Below are positions 1-6,769 of a stretch of DNA of 36,555 nt, one piece after another (position 1 is the stretch's first letter; each line of letters starts with the position of its first letter). Under the pieces are notes generated by a model that did not search any database, had not been told where the DNA came from, and saw nothing but the letters and a program-made list of their open reading frames with translations. Location of the stretch: NCBI GenBank assembly GCA_964523675.1, contig CAZFZT010000032.1:1-36555 (forward strand), given 5' to 3'. The position numbers were made by a program, and so were the translations under genes. Origin of the DNA: CAZFZT01 sp964523675. Its GTDB lineage: Bacteria; Planctomycetota; Phycisphaerae; Phycisphaerales; SM1A02.

Positions 1-2
1 CG

Positions 3-191
3 GCGTTCATGATCGCCACGACGCTGGCAGCGCTCTGGACGAAGGGGTGGATTGACCTCGAAGGCGGCAACTACCCGCTCGCGATTGCCGGGGCGGTGCT
101 GTTTGTCCTCGCGATCGCGTTCCTTATCGTCGGCGGCTCACAAGTGTGGCTGGCGATGCGCGCTGCGGCGAAACAGCCCCGCAGAGTATAA
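3..191 (+). CDS. C-terminal end of a CstA-like carbon starvation / peptide-pyruvate carrier (partial)
   Basis: The open frame runs in from the left edge of the window and stops at 189-191, so only the last 62 or so residues are visible. The fragment begins AFMIATTLAAL and then has one clear membrane helix (roughly AIAGAVLFVLAIAFLIVGG) followed by a short basic tail ending KQPRRV. A helix in this position and the FM-x-T-x-AAL pattern resemble the extreme C-terminus of CstA family transporters, which import pyruvate or peptides under carbon starvation. That is a family resemblance on a short, hydrophobic piece, so another multi-spanning inner-membrane transporter is possible. The -10 box of the next gene overlaps its stop codon. 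Confidence 0.5.
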   Translation, partial: AFMIATTLAALWTKGWIDLEGGNYPLAIAGAVLFVLAIAFLIVGGSQVWLAMRAAAKQPRRV

Positions 192-192
192 T
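187..192 (+). promoter_or_regulatory. -10 box TATAAT, 8 bases before the MNT gene start
   Basis: A perfect sigma-70 -10 hexamer overlaps the stop codon of the preceding gene. Only eight bases separate it from the ATG at 201, so transcription should begin at or within a base or two of the start codon. No Shine-Dalgarno sequence is present and no good -35 box is visible. Confidence 0.6.
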
Positions 193-200
193 TTGAGCGG

Positions 201-506
201 ATGAACGACTTGCGCATCGACGTTCCCATGGAGAAGATCGCGGCCTTCTGCAAGAAGTGGAAGGTGCGCGAACTATCTGTCTTCGGTTCGGTCCTGCGCG
301 ACGATTTTCGGCCGGACAGTGATGTGGATGTGCTCATCACGCTCGACGAGGATGCGCCGTGGAGCATGTTCGAATGGGTTGACATGCTGGAGGAACTCAA
401 GGCCATCTTCGGTCGCGAGGTCGATCTTGTCGAGAAGACCGCCATACGCAATCCGTTCCGCCGCCGAAACATTCTCAACTCCCATCGGGTGCTGTATGCC
501 GCCTGA
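201..506 (+). CDS. MNT-type minimal nucleotidyltransferase (antitoxin-like)
   Basis: This 101-residue protein carries the signature of minimal nucleotidyltransferases of the polymerase-beta superfamily: GSVLRDDFRPDSDVDVLI, with the GS and DxD metal-binding aspartates, and a further acidic strand position at REVDLVEK. Its length is typical of the MNT partners of HEPN proteins, where the MNT protein acts as antitoxin by AMPylating or otherwise neutralising the HEPN RNase. The following reading frame (496-606) overlaps its stop codon and begins like a HEPN protein but is truncated, so this MNT appears to be left without a working partner. The start is ATG 201, supported by the TATAAT box eight bases upstream. 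Function is inferred from the family. Confidence 0.85.
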   Translation: MNDLRIDVPMEKIAAFCKKWKVRELSVFGSVLRDDFRPDSDVDVLITLDEDAPWSMFEWVDMLEELKAIFGREVDLVEKTAIRNPFRRRNILNSHRVLYAA

Positions 507-606
507 CGAGGACGATCAGGCGCGGCTGTGGGACATGCTACACGGCTCGCGATGCGGCTCGGACAAGCTGAACTGTGAGAACATAATGGATGATTTTTTT
601 CAATAA
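496..606 (+). pseudogene. Truncated HEPN (DUF86-like) partner of the MNT gene
   Basis: An ATG at 496 overlaps the end of the MNT gene by 11 bases, the usual arrangement of MNT-HEPN pairs. The first residues, MPPDEDDQARLWDML, resemble the N-terminus of DUF86/HEPN proteins, which run to about 110 residues and carry an RxxxxH RNase motif. Here the frame ends after 36 residues and has no RxxxxH motif. No continuation is evident in other frames, because the next gene starts at 619. The likely explanation is a deletion that removed most of the toxin gene. The match is short, so identity is a reasoned inference and not a firm call. Confidence 0.45.
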
Positions 607-618
607 GGAGCACGTGAC

Positions 619-1356
619 TTGGCGACAATCAAACAAGGTGTTTTCGATAGGGCGATTCAGCTACTCGAGCTCGATCCGAAGGGCATGCGGTATATGGACC
701 TCGTCCGCGCTGTATTGGAACAAGATGGGACACTCAATGAGAACTCTGTGCGCGGCTGGATCCACGAATTGCCCGAGCGCGCTCCAGACCGAGTTTACAA
801 GCCCTCGCCGGGTCTGTATCGCCTCACAAGATTTCGCGCAGCGGAGGGGGATCAACTCAAGCCCGAACTTGTTCAGCCCGCCGCATACAAAGAGGAGGAC
901 TTCTATCAACCCTTTGCGGATTGGCTCGTTAACGAAACAGAGGAATGTACAAGAGCGATCGCGCTTGGTGGCAAGAAGTTCGGAGATAAGTGGGGAACCC
1001 CCGATGTGATCGGCAAGCGACAATCCAAAGCAAGCGATATCATCCAGGCGCCTGTTGAAATCGTGTCTGCCGAAATCAAGCCCGATGTCTACCAACTAGT
1101 GACGGCCTTCGGCCAGGCGTGTGCTTACTGCCTGTTCAGCCATAAGGTATACCTTGTCGTTTCGAACAAAGCGCCGGGTGACGAAATCGCTCGACTCGAT
1201 GCGCTGTGCCAAGTGTTCGGGCTGGGTCTTGTCCTATTTGATTCTGACAACGCAAAGGACCCCATGTTTACAATCCGATCTCGCCCTCGATACCAGCAGC
1301 CCGATCTCTTCTACGCCAATAGGTACATGAAACTGATCGAAGCGAACTTGTTCTGA
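619..1356 (+). CDS. Winged-helix plus PD-(D/E)XK nuclease-like protein
   Basis: The protein has 245 residues. The first 75 or so look like a winged-helix/HARE-type domain ending in the pattern DRVYKPSPGLYRLTRF. The remainder has the layout of a PD-(D/E)XK nuclease fold: an acidic helix (EEDFYQPFADWL), an acidic residue after a turn (WGTPDVIG), the ExK strand (SAEIKPD) and a downstream helix with Q and Y (FGQACAYCLF), as in Mrr-like restriction enzymes. The predicted role is DNA recognition and cleavage, in defence or repair. TTG at 619 is chosen as start because AAGGAG lies at 605-610 with 8-base spacing. It stands alone between the MNT/HEPN remnant and a convergent epimerase gene, with no methyltransferase in view. 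Confidence 0.65.
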   Translation: MATIKQGVFDRAIQLLELDPKGMRYMDLVRAVLEQDGTLNENSVRGWIHELPERAPDRVYKPSPGLYRLTRFRAAEGDQLKPELVQPAAYKEEDFYQPFADWLVNETEECTRAIALGGKKFGDKWGTPDVIGKRQSKASDIIQAPVEIVSAEIKPDVYQLVTAFGQACAYCLFSHKVYLVVSNKAPGDEIARLDALCQVFGLGLVLFDSDNAKDPMFTIRSRPRYQQPDLFYANRYMKLIEANLF

Positions 1357-1362
1357 ATCCCA

Positions 1363-2340
1363 TCAACCCGGGCATGTTGGCAGGTCGGCCAAAGCTTCTT
1401 CGATCGTTCGAAACTCGAACTCGAATCCATGCTCCTTCACCAGCCGCGTCGGCACGCAGCGGCGGCCGAGCAGCGCGAGTTCGGGATCGGTGTTCAGAAT
1501 GAACCGGCAGGCCAGGCGCACGCCGAATGCTGGCGCGGGCGGTGACCACGGCCGCCTAAGCGACCTTCGCATCTGCCGTAGGAACTCTCGGTTCGTGACC
1601 GGCTCCGGCGCGGTGACCATGTAGATGCCCTCATACGCTACATCCTCGATCGCAGCGAGAATGAGCCGATTGAGATCACGCTGATGAATCCAGGAAATCC
1701 ACTGCTTGCCCGAGCCGACCGTGCCGCCGAGGCCGAGTTTCGTGAGTCTGCGCAGCCGCTCGAATGCGCCGCCGTGCGGACCAAGGACGAAACTGATGCG
1801 CAGAATGACGCCGCGCTGCTGTGGCAGTTTCGCTTCATTGAACGCCTTCTCCCACTGCACGCCGACGAACGGCGCCATCTCATGGTGCGGGCCGGCGGGC
1901 GTTTGTTCATCGCAGACTGTCTCCGGCGGCTGCGGATCACCGATGATGTGCGCGGTCGCCGACTGCACCCACACCGGCGGCGGGTCATTCACTTGCCGCA
2001 TCGCTTCACCAAGCGCGCGACAGGAATTGATGCGCGATTCAAGAATTTCGCGCTTGTTCGCTTCAGTCTTGCGGCAGTCAACACTGCGGCCGACGAGGTT
2101 CACAATTGCCCGCGCACCATTCAGAGCCGCCGCCCACTCCCCCACACTTCGGCCGTCCCACCGGAGCCATTCGACCTCGCGCAGCAGCGGCACCGATGAT
2201 GGCGCGCTTCGGCTGATAATGGTCACCGCATAGCCGCGCTCGATGAGATACTGCGCGAGAGAGCGACCGAGGAAGCCGCTTCCGCCCGGGAGGATGATCC
2301 GCGCCTGATTCGCGTTACCAACGCCTTCAGCATGGGTCAT
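1363..2340 (-). CDS. TIGR01777-family NAD(P)-dependent epimerase (YfcH-like)
   Basis: A 325-residue short-chain dehydrogenase/reductase-type protein. The glycine-rich nucleotide-binding motif GGSGFLG is at residues 19-25, followed by the family's NLVG stretch, the RI-S region and a C-terminal domain typical of the YfcH/TIGR01777 group (LLGRRCVPTRL and EFRTIEEAL near the end). The substrate of this family is unknown. The length is close to the usual 300 residues plus a short N-terminal extension. Start ATG 2340 is supported by TACGAT six bases upstream on the minus strand. It converges on the nuclease-like gene with a 6-base gap. Confidence 0.85.
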   Translation of the reverse strand: MTHAEGVGNANQARIILPGGSGFLGRSLAQYLIERGYAVTIISRSAPSSVPLLREVEWLRWDGRSVGEWAAALNGARAIVNLVGRSVDCRKTEANKREILESRINSCRALGEAMRQVNDPPPVWVQSATAHIIGDPQPPETVCDEQTPAGPHHEMAPFVGVQWEKAFNEAKLPQQRGVILRISFVLGPHGGAFERLRRLTKLGLGGTVGSGKQWISWIHQRDLNRLILAAIEDVAYEGIYMVTAPEPVTNREFLRQMRRSLRRPWSPPAPAFGVRLACRFILNTDPELALLGRRCVPTRLVKEHGFEFEFRTIEEALADLPTCPG

Positions 2341-2346
2341 GCGCGC

Positions 2347-2352
2347 ATCGTA
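2347..2352 (-). promoter_or_regulatory. -10 box TACGAT, 6 bases before the epimerase start
   Basis: Read on the minus strand, TACGAT is followed by six bases and ATG. This predicts a transcript starting at the start codon. There is no ribosome-binding site. Confidence 0.5.
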
Positions 2353-2427
2353 CCGTGGGTTACAGGTCGCCGCCGAAACAGACCGCCTTGACGACGGCCT
2401 GCCGACTCTCGAATTCCACGACTACTC

Positions 2428-2447
2428 CGGCTACACTTGCTGCCGAG
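2428..2447 (+). promoter_or_regulatory. 20-base promoter-like sequence, copy 1 (second copy before hisS)
   Basis: The 20 bases cggctacacttgctgccgag contain the -10-like hexamer TACACT (2432-2437). The identical 20 bases occur at 15967-15986, directly before the hisS start codon. Here the sequence ends one base before a GTG (2449) that opens the frame described next. Confidence 0.5.
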
Positions 2448-2448
2448 C

Positions 2449-2874
2449 GTGAAGCGACTGAACCAGAACATCCCGAGCCGTCAGAGCAGCCGCGCCGTCT
2501 GTCCCATGGCCAAAGCCGCGCACTTGATCCTTGCGCTGATGGTTTTCTTGGGATCGCTGAGCGGCTCGTTTTTCGCCGGGAACCTGAGCGGCCACGCCGG
2601 CGGCGCGTTGATAGGCGGACGAGACTGGTTTGCTTCGGCAGTTGAGCAAAGCCGCGTTCCACGAACGATCACGAAAGCGGAAGCCGCATCCTCCGAGCCG
2701 GGCCGTAACGGCGCAGGTGATGATGATGGCATCAGCAAACTCATCGGGTGGGGTCTGCAGGAGTATGGGTGGGCGCCGACTTGTTCACCGCCGATGACTG
2801 TTGATTCTCGGCGGGACACTTCGGAGTGCGCCCGGCGCGGCATGCGCACATCCGGTCGCCACCCGCCAGTGTGA
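2449..2874 (+). CDS. Hypothetical small exported or membrane protein
   Basis: A 141-residue frame with no family I recognise. It has one hydrophobic segment around residues 25-50 (core HLILALMVFLGSLSGSFF), which could be a late signal peptide or a membrane anchor, with an internal methionine (MAKAAHL) just before it. The rest is polar, with an acidic patch GDDDGI. The GTG start at 2449 is supported only by its position, 11 bases after a TACACT box. The internal ATG at 2506 is an alternative start giving a more conventional signal peptide. The C-terminal 40 residues are arginine-rich and could be out-of-frame noise, so the gene is uncertain. Confidence 0.4.
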   Translation: MKRLNQNIPSRQSSRAVCPMAKAAHLILALMVFLGSLSGSFFAGNLSGHAGGALIGGRDWFASAVEQSRVPRTITKAEAASSEPGRNGAGDDDGISKLIGWGLQEYGWAPTCSPPMTVDSRRDTSECARRGMRTSGRHPPV

Positions 2875-2981
2875 ATTCCTCCTTCCATGCATGTTGACTT
2901 TCAGCGGCATAGCGCGGCGTTCTTTCGCGCGCTCTGCCGCCATCCCCAGCATCAACGCCGTCATCGGCGGTAGGAGTTCAC

Positions 2982-3182
2982 ATGATTCGTGTTACGCTGG
3001 TCTTGCTCGTTCTTGCCATTGCATCTGCCATTGGCGCGTGGATCTTGCCTGAGGGGCTCGTCGAGAGTCTTCTCAAAGTCTGTGTCGCAGCGATCGGGCT
3101 GATTCTTGTTTTCATCGCGTTCATCGGCGTGCTGCAATGGATTTCACCTGCAGAAGCAGAGGACGAAACTCGGCCTCGCTGA
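2982..3182 (+). CDS. Small two-helix membrane protein, unknown function
   Basis: A 66-residue protein almost wholly made of two membrane helices: the first near residues 3-22 (VTLVLLVLAIASAIGAWIL), the second near 30-53 (VCVAAIGLILVFIAFIGVLQ). A short acidic then basic tail, ending EDETRPR, follows. GGAG at 2972-2975 with suitable spacing to ATG 2982 gives a good ribosome-binding site, one of the few in the window. It converges on priA with a 12-base gap. No family is recognised. Confidence 0.65.
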   Translation: MIRVTLVLLVLAIASAIGAWILPEGLVESLLKVCVAAIGLILVFIAFIGVLQWISPAEAEDETRPR

Positions 3183-3194
3183 CGGAGAGGCAAC

Positions 3195-5570
3195 CTACAT
3201 CAGAGCGATGGCGTCGACGTCAATAGCCATCGCTTCGCCGGCTTTGAGAAGGCCGGCGTTGCGTGCTGCGCGAAGCACGTTCTGCATCTCGCCCGCTGAC
3301 GGCGTAAAGATTTCGAGCTGGTGGCGATACTTGCCTGCGATGCGCGGGATCGGACACGCCGCCGGCCCGCGCAGCCGCCTGCCTGAACCGAGCAGCGGCT
3401 TGAGCGCGTCGGCGAGTTGCTTGGCCATCGTCAGTGATTTCAGATGGTCCTTATCTCGCAGGACAATGCGAGTCATGCGCGTCAGCGGCGGCAGGTTCGC
3501 CATCTGGCGGTGTTTCAGTTCGAGGCGCGCAAAGTCCTCGTATCGGTGCTCAGCCGCAAGCCGGATCGCAGGCGCGCCGGGATTGAAACTCTGCACGATC
3601 ACCCGGCCAGGCGCAGTTCCACGACCGCTTCGGCCGGCCACCTGGCTCACCAGCTGAAACGTTCGCTCGGTGGCGCGGAAGTCCGGCAGATTGATGGCGG
3701 TATCAGCATTGATGACACCAACGAGCTTCACGTTTGGAAAATCAAGCCCTTTGGCGATCATCTGCGTGCCGAGCAGAACCTTGATGTCACCTGCGCCGAA
3801 GCGAGTCAAAGCAGCGTGAAGGTCACGCGATCCATGCATGGTGTCCGAATCCACGCGCAGCATGGTCCGGCCTTCGATGAGCGATGGAAACTCCCGCGCC
3901 AGTTCCTCTTCAACACGTTGCGTGCCGAGCCCGAATGTGGAAATGCGCTTGCCACATTGCGGACAGGTGGCCGGAAGCTTTTGCTCGGCGAGGCAGTGAT
4001 GGCAACGGACGTACCCCGCGGAGCGTGATCCCGCCTCTCGGGCGCGAAGGTGATACACCATGGCGACATCGCAGTCGCTACATTGCATGACCCAGCCGCA
4101 ATACTGGTCGGGACACGCGATGTAGTTGGCGTAACCGCGCCGATTCAGAAGGATGATGGCTTGCGCCCCATCGCTGAGCGTCTTCGCCAATGCCGAGCGC
4201 AGAAGCGGTCCGATGAGATGGACCCTGCGGTCTTTGAAGCTGCGCATCTGCTCGATGAAATCAACGACCTGAACACGCGGCAGGGATGCGCCGGGAATGC
4301 GATCAACCAGGCGGTGCAGAGCGTAGCGCGGTCGGTGAAGCGTGCTCTCCGCATCGCCATCACTCCCCGCATCATTTCCATTGGACCGAGCGGACTGCGC
4401 ACCGGTCGCGTTGAACCAGCTTTCCAATGACGGCGTCGCGCTGCCGAGGAGTATCGGACACTTTGCAAGTTGCGCGCGGCGTATGGCGACGTCCCGGCCG
4501 TGGTAGCGCGGCACCTGATCCTGTTTGTAGGATGAATCGTGTTCTTCATCGACGATGATGAGGCCAAGCCGCTCATCCGGGAGAGGCGCGAAAACAGCGG
4601 ACCGCGCGCCAAGTACGATGGCCGCCTTATCCTGCGCCGCAAGCGACCATTGCTGGTGCCGCTGCGCCGCGGACAGCCCCGAATGAAGCACCGCGACTCG
4701 GTGGCCGGGGAAGCGGCCGATGAGACGACCACCAGTCTGCGGCGTCAGCGCGATCTCTGGCACAAGCACGAGGGCAACCTTCCCCATCGCCAGAACATGC
4801 TCGATGAGCCGGATGTACACCTCGGTCTTCCCTGAACCGGTGACGCCATGGAGCAGGTGGACAGAAAAGCCCCTGCCAAGAGCGGGAGCAATCTCATCAA
4901 TGACTCTTCGCTGGGGCAATGTGAGCTGCTCGGGCACAAACGCATCGCGAGCGTGTTCAATCCATGCCGCTTCGACTACTGTCTTCTTCGACTGCTCTAC
5001 AAGACCGCGCTCAAGAAGCTTTCGAATCGGCCCGGTTGTTTTCAGTTCCGCCAGTTCCGCCAGGCGGCGCATCTCAATCGGACGTTGGGATGGATCGAGT
5101 GAAGCAAGCATTTCGAGGACTCTCTTCTGGCCCGGCGGAACCCGTTCATCAAGCGGCAGTGGGTCACCGAGATCGATCATCGCTCGAGTGACCGAACCGA
5201 CGTTCTTCTTCACAGCCGCGGGCAGCATGTTGGCAATCGTCATACCGATCGGCGCGCAGTAATACGCGCTGATCCACCTCGCAAGCTCGATGAGCTGCGA
5301 GGGCAATCGGGCCGCTGCCGCATCGCGCTGAAGGATCGGCTTGATGCGTTCAGGATCCACGTCGCTCACATCGCCAATCTCCACGATGCAGCCCGCGACC
5401 GGTTGATCGCCACGTCCCAACGGAACGAGGACACGATCGCCGGGAACAAGATCTGCCAATTCAGGCGGAACCGCATAAGTCAGCCCCTCGGGATAGCGAT
5501 CAACGCCCCTTTCGACTGCGATTCTTGCGTAGCCGACAGCTGCGATGGCTTTAGAGAAGAGGCCCGACAT
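3195..5570 (-). CDS. priA: Primosomal protein N' (replication restart helicase PriA)
   Basis: A 791-residue superfamily 2 helicase that reloads the replisome at stalled forks. Visible motifs are Walker A GVTGSGKT (about 242-249), DEEH box (IIVDEEHDSSYKQD), motif III GSATPSLES, the zinc-binding cysteines CPDQYCGWVMQCSDC and CHHC...CPQCG, GTQMIAKGLDFP, and the arginine-finger motif QVAGRSGRG. An N-terminal DNA-binding region with YAVP precedes the helicase core. ATG 5570 (MSGLFSKA) is preferred over an upstream in-frame start at 5603 because TAAACT lies eight bases before it on the minus strand. Length is slightly above the E. coli protein (732 residues). A stretch between the helicase halves is rich in S, N and D and may be a linker insertion. 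Confidence 0.95.
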   Translation of the reverse strand: MSGLFSKAIAAVGYARIAVERGVDRYPEGLTYAVPPELADLVPGDRVLVPLGRGDQPVAGCIVEIGDVSDVDPERIKPILQRDAAAARLPSQLIELARWISAYYCAPIGMTIANMLPAAVKKNVGSVTRAMIDLGDPLPLDERVPPGQKRVLEMLASLDPSQRPIEMRRLAELAELKTTGPIRKLLERGLVEQSKKTVVEAAWIEHARDAFVPEQLTLPQRRVIDEIAPALGRGFSVHLLHGVTGSGKTEVYIRLIEHVLAMGKVALVLVPEIALTPQTGGRLIGRFPGHRVAVLHSGLSAAQRHQQWSLAAQDKAAIVLGARSAVFAPLPDERLGLIIVDEEHDSSYKQDQVPRYHGRDVAIRRAQLAKCPILLGSATPSLESWFNATGAQSARSNGNDAGSDGDAESTLHRPRYALHRLVDRIPGASLPRVQVVDFIEQMRSFKDRRVHLIGPLLRSALAKTLSDGAQAIILLNRRGYANYIACPDQYCGWVMQCSDCDVAMVYHLRAREAGSRSAGYVRCHHCLAEQKLPATCPQCGKRISTFGLGTQRVEEELAREFPSLIEGRTMLRVDSDTMHGSRDLHAALTRFGAGDIKVLLGTQMIAKGLDFPNVKLVGVINADTAINLPDFRATERTFQLVSQVAGRSGRGTAPGRVIVQSFNPGAPAIRLAAEHRYEDFARLELKHRQMANLPPLTRMTRIVLRDKDHLKSLTMAKQLADALKPLLGSGRRLRGPAACPIPRIAGKYRHQLEIFTPSAGEMQNVLRAARNAGLLKAGEAMAIDVDAIALM

Positions 5571-5578
5571 TGATGGGC

Positions 5579-5584
5579 AGTTTA
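5579..5584 (-). promoter_or_regulatory. -10 box TAAACT, 8 bases before priA
   Basis: On the minus strand TGTAAACT is followed by eight bases and the priA ATG. The spacing predicts a leaderless priA mRNA. No Shine-Dalgarno sequence is visible. Confidence 0.45.
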
Positions 5585-5611
5585 CACTCGGGCTCTGCCG
5601 CACGACGACCG

Positions 5612-6430
5612 CTACCGGCGCACCGGGTAGGTACAGGATGTCTTCTCAGTCTCCCAGACCGTAACGTGCGACAACTCCGCGCCGTTCCGCGCAAGGGCAT
5701 CGTCAACTAACTCAAAGCACACCTTCGCAATGTTCTCAACGGACGGGTTGAGGTTGCCGAACTCAGACACGTCAATGTTGAGGTTTTTGTGATCCAGCCG
5801 CTCAATGACCTGCTCATGCACAATCCGCTCGAGTTCAGCAATCGCAAAATGCGTCTGTTCTAAGGTGAGCGGAATGTTCACCGCAACTTCGAGCCGATAG
5901 TTGTGACCGTGATAGTTGGGATGATTGCACTTGCCGAAAATCGTGCGGTTCTCCTCCGCAGTCAACGAATCAACATGCAGCCGGTGCGCCGATGCGAACT
6001 CGAACTGCTGGGAGATCATCACATGGTCCGGCTCGGAAGCGCTCATGGAGACGCAATGGTATGGCGTCAAGTGCAACGCTACCTCAGCGAGCCGATCGCC
6101 CAATGCATCCTGAAGCTGCGCAGTGATGGTGCGAAGGACTCCCGCCGGCTCGGAAAGCGGATGTTGCGCAAGCGCCTCATGCAGAAGGGGCAACGCAATG
6201 CGCCGCACATGCTCATCAATTGTGGAGATGTTCATGAGGTACCCGGTCTCGCCATCAGGCCAGCCGCGACAGCGAACCTCGATTTCATAGAACACCCCAA
6301 GGCCAAGCATGCCAGGCCAGCCGGCAAAGGTATTGTGGCGAGGAGCGGCCCGGAGCTCCGCCAGTGAAAGCCCAGGGTTCAAGCACAGGCGAACCCGGCG
6401 AGAAAGTTCAACAGCGGCCTTCTGAGCCAT
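5612..6430 (-). CDS. Tandem 6-pyruvoyl-tetrahydropterin synthase / QueD-like protein
   Basis: The protein has 272 residues, about twice the usual 120-140 for a QueD/PTPS T-fold domain. The C-terminal half has the full signature: FEFASAHRL (first zinc histidine), GKCNHPNYHGHNYRLEV (active-site cysteine and HxH zinc ligands), LDHKNLN and the substrate-binding glutamate in VWETEKT. The N-terminal half keeps the shape of the fold (FYEIEVRCRGWPDGETGYL, then MNISTIDEHV) but lacks the histidine triad and CNxxxGHG-type motif. It therefore looks like a degenerate duplicate. The likely role is the 7-carboxy-7-deazaguanine or tetrahydropterin pathway, but no other queuosine gene lies nearby. ATG 6430 is chosen because TACACT lies six bases upstream; a longer in-frame extension to 6775 runs through the small-RNA locus and is rejected. 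Confidence 0.85.
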   Translation of the reverse strand: MAQKAAVELSRRVRLCLNPGLSLAELRAAPRHNTFAGWPGMLGLGVFYEIEVRCRGWPDGETGYLMNISTIDEHVRRIALPLLHEALAQHPLSEPAGVLRTITAQLQDALGDRLAEVALHLTPYHCVSMSASEPDHVMISQQFEFASAHRLHVDSLTAEENRTIFGKCNHPNYHGHNYRLEVAVNIPLTLEQTHFAIAELERIVHEQVIERLDHKNLNIDVSEFGNLNPSVENIAKVCFELVDDALARNGAELSHVTVWETEKTSCTYPVRR

Positions 6431-6436
6431 TGCAGC

Positions 6437-6442
6437 AGTGTA
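6437..6442 (-). promoter_or_regulatory. -10 box TACACT, 6 bases before the PTPS gene
   Basis: On the minus strand GGTACACT is followed by six bases and ATG. It fits the leaderless pattern seen at several other genes in the window. Confidence 0.5.
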
Positions 6443-6518
6443 CCGGCAGGAACTCCGATCCGGCCGAACGAGCGCAACTCCTGCAATGGCCGCACTTTGC
6501 AGGATTCCGAGTGCAGCG

Positions 6519-6578
6519 TCAAAAATATTGAAAAAGTTCGGAATAGGCCCTTGCACGCCTTGGGAGGCGTGGTACGAT
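6519..6578 (+). promoter_or_regulatory. Strong sigma-70 promoter with AT-rich upstream element
   Basis: TTGCAC (6551-6556) and TACGAT (6573-6578) are separated by 16 bases. An AT-rich stretch at 6519-6538 (tcaaaaatattgaaaaagtt) sits where an UP element would be, unusual in this GC-rich sequence. The spacer holds a perfect 6-bp inverted repeat, CACGCC (6554-6559) and GGCGTG (6566-6571), which could bind a regulator between the two boxes. Predicted transcription start is about 6585. Confidence 0.7.
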
Positions 6579-6584
6579 ATGTTC

Positions 6585-6668
6585 AGTTCGTTCATCTGGA
6601 TAGGACGAACACATGATTTTGCCCCCGGAAGGGCTCGGTGTGAGACTTGTCTCCACCGGGCCTTTTTT
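6585..6668 (+). ncRNA. Candidate small RNA, about 84 nt
   Basis: The unit lies between a strong promoter and an intrinsic terminator and contains no convincing reading frame. Predicted structure: a first hairpin GTTCGT (6586-6591) with ACGAAC (6605-6610); a possible second hairpin GCCC (6621-6624) with GGGC (6631-6634) around the loop CCGGAA; then the terminator stem. The second hairpin overlaps the 5' side of the terminator stem, so the two are partly exclusive and the element could also work as an attenuator for the lipoprotein gene at 6770. It does not match 4.5S, 6S, tmRNA or RNase P RNA as I know them. The strong promoter with UP-like element favours an abundant stable RNA. Confidence 0.55.
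6632..6668 (+). terminator. Intrinsic terminator of the small RNA
   Basis: GGCTCGGTG (6632-6640) pairs with CACCGGGCC (6654-6662), continued inside by GAGA/TCTC around a CTTG loop, giving about 13 base pairs with one bulge. A run of six T (6663-6668) follows directly. Confidence 0.8.
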
Positions 6669-6757
6669 GATGCGCCGCGCGCTACCCTCCCCCCGTCATG
6701 CCTCCCGGCCGCGTGGCGCATCCGGACCTTCCACAACAGACCATGCGTCGGCTGCGC

Positions 6758-6763
6758 TACCAT
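6758..6763 (+). promoter_or_regulatory. -10 box TACCAT, 6 bases before the YdjY-like lipoprotein
   Basis: TACCAT is followed by six bases and the GTG at 6770. This spacing supports GTG as the start and predicts a leaderless mRNA independent of the small-RNA promoter upstream. Confidence 0.4.
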
Positions 6764-6769
6764 AGCGCA

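Noticed and set aside
6585..6668. Resemblance of the small RNA to 4.5S SRP RNA (shared CCGGAAGG)
   Set aside because: The conserved asymmetric loop and the AGCAGCC segment are missing, and the pairing around the tetraloop does not match.
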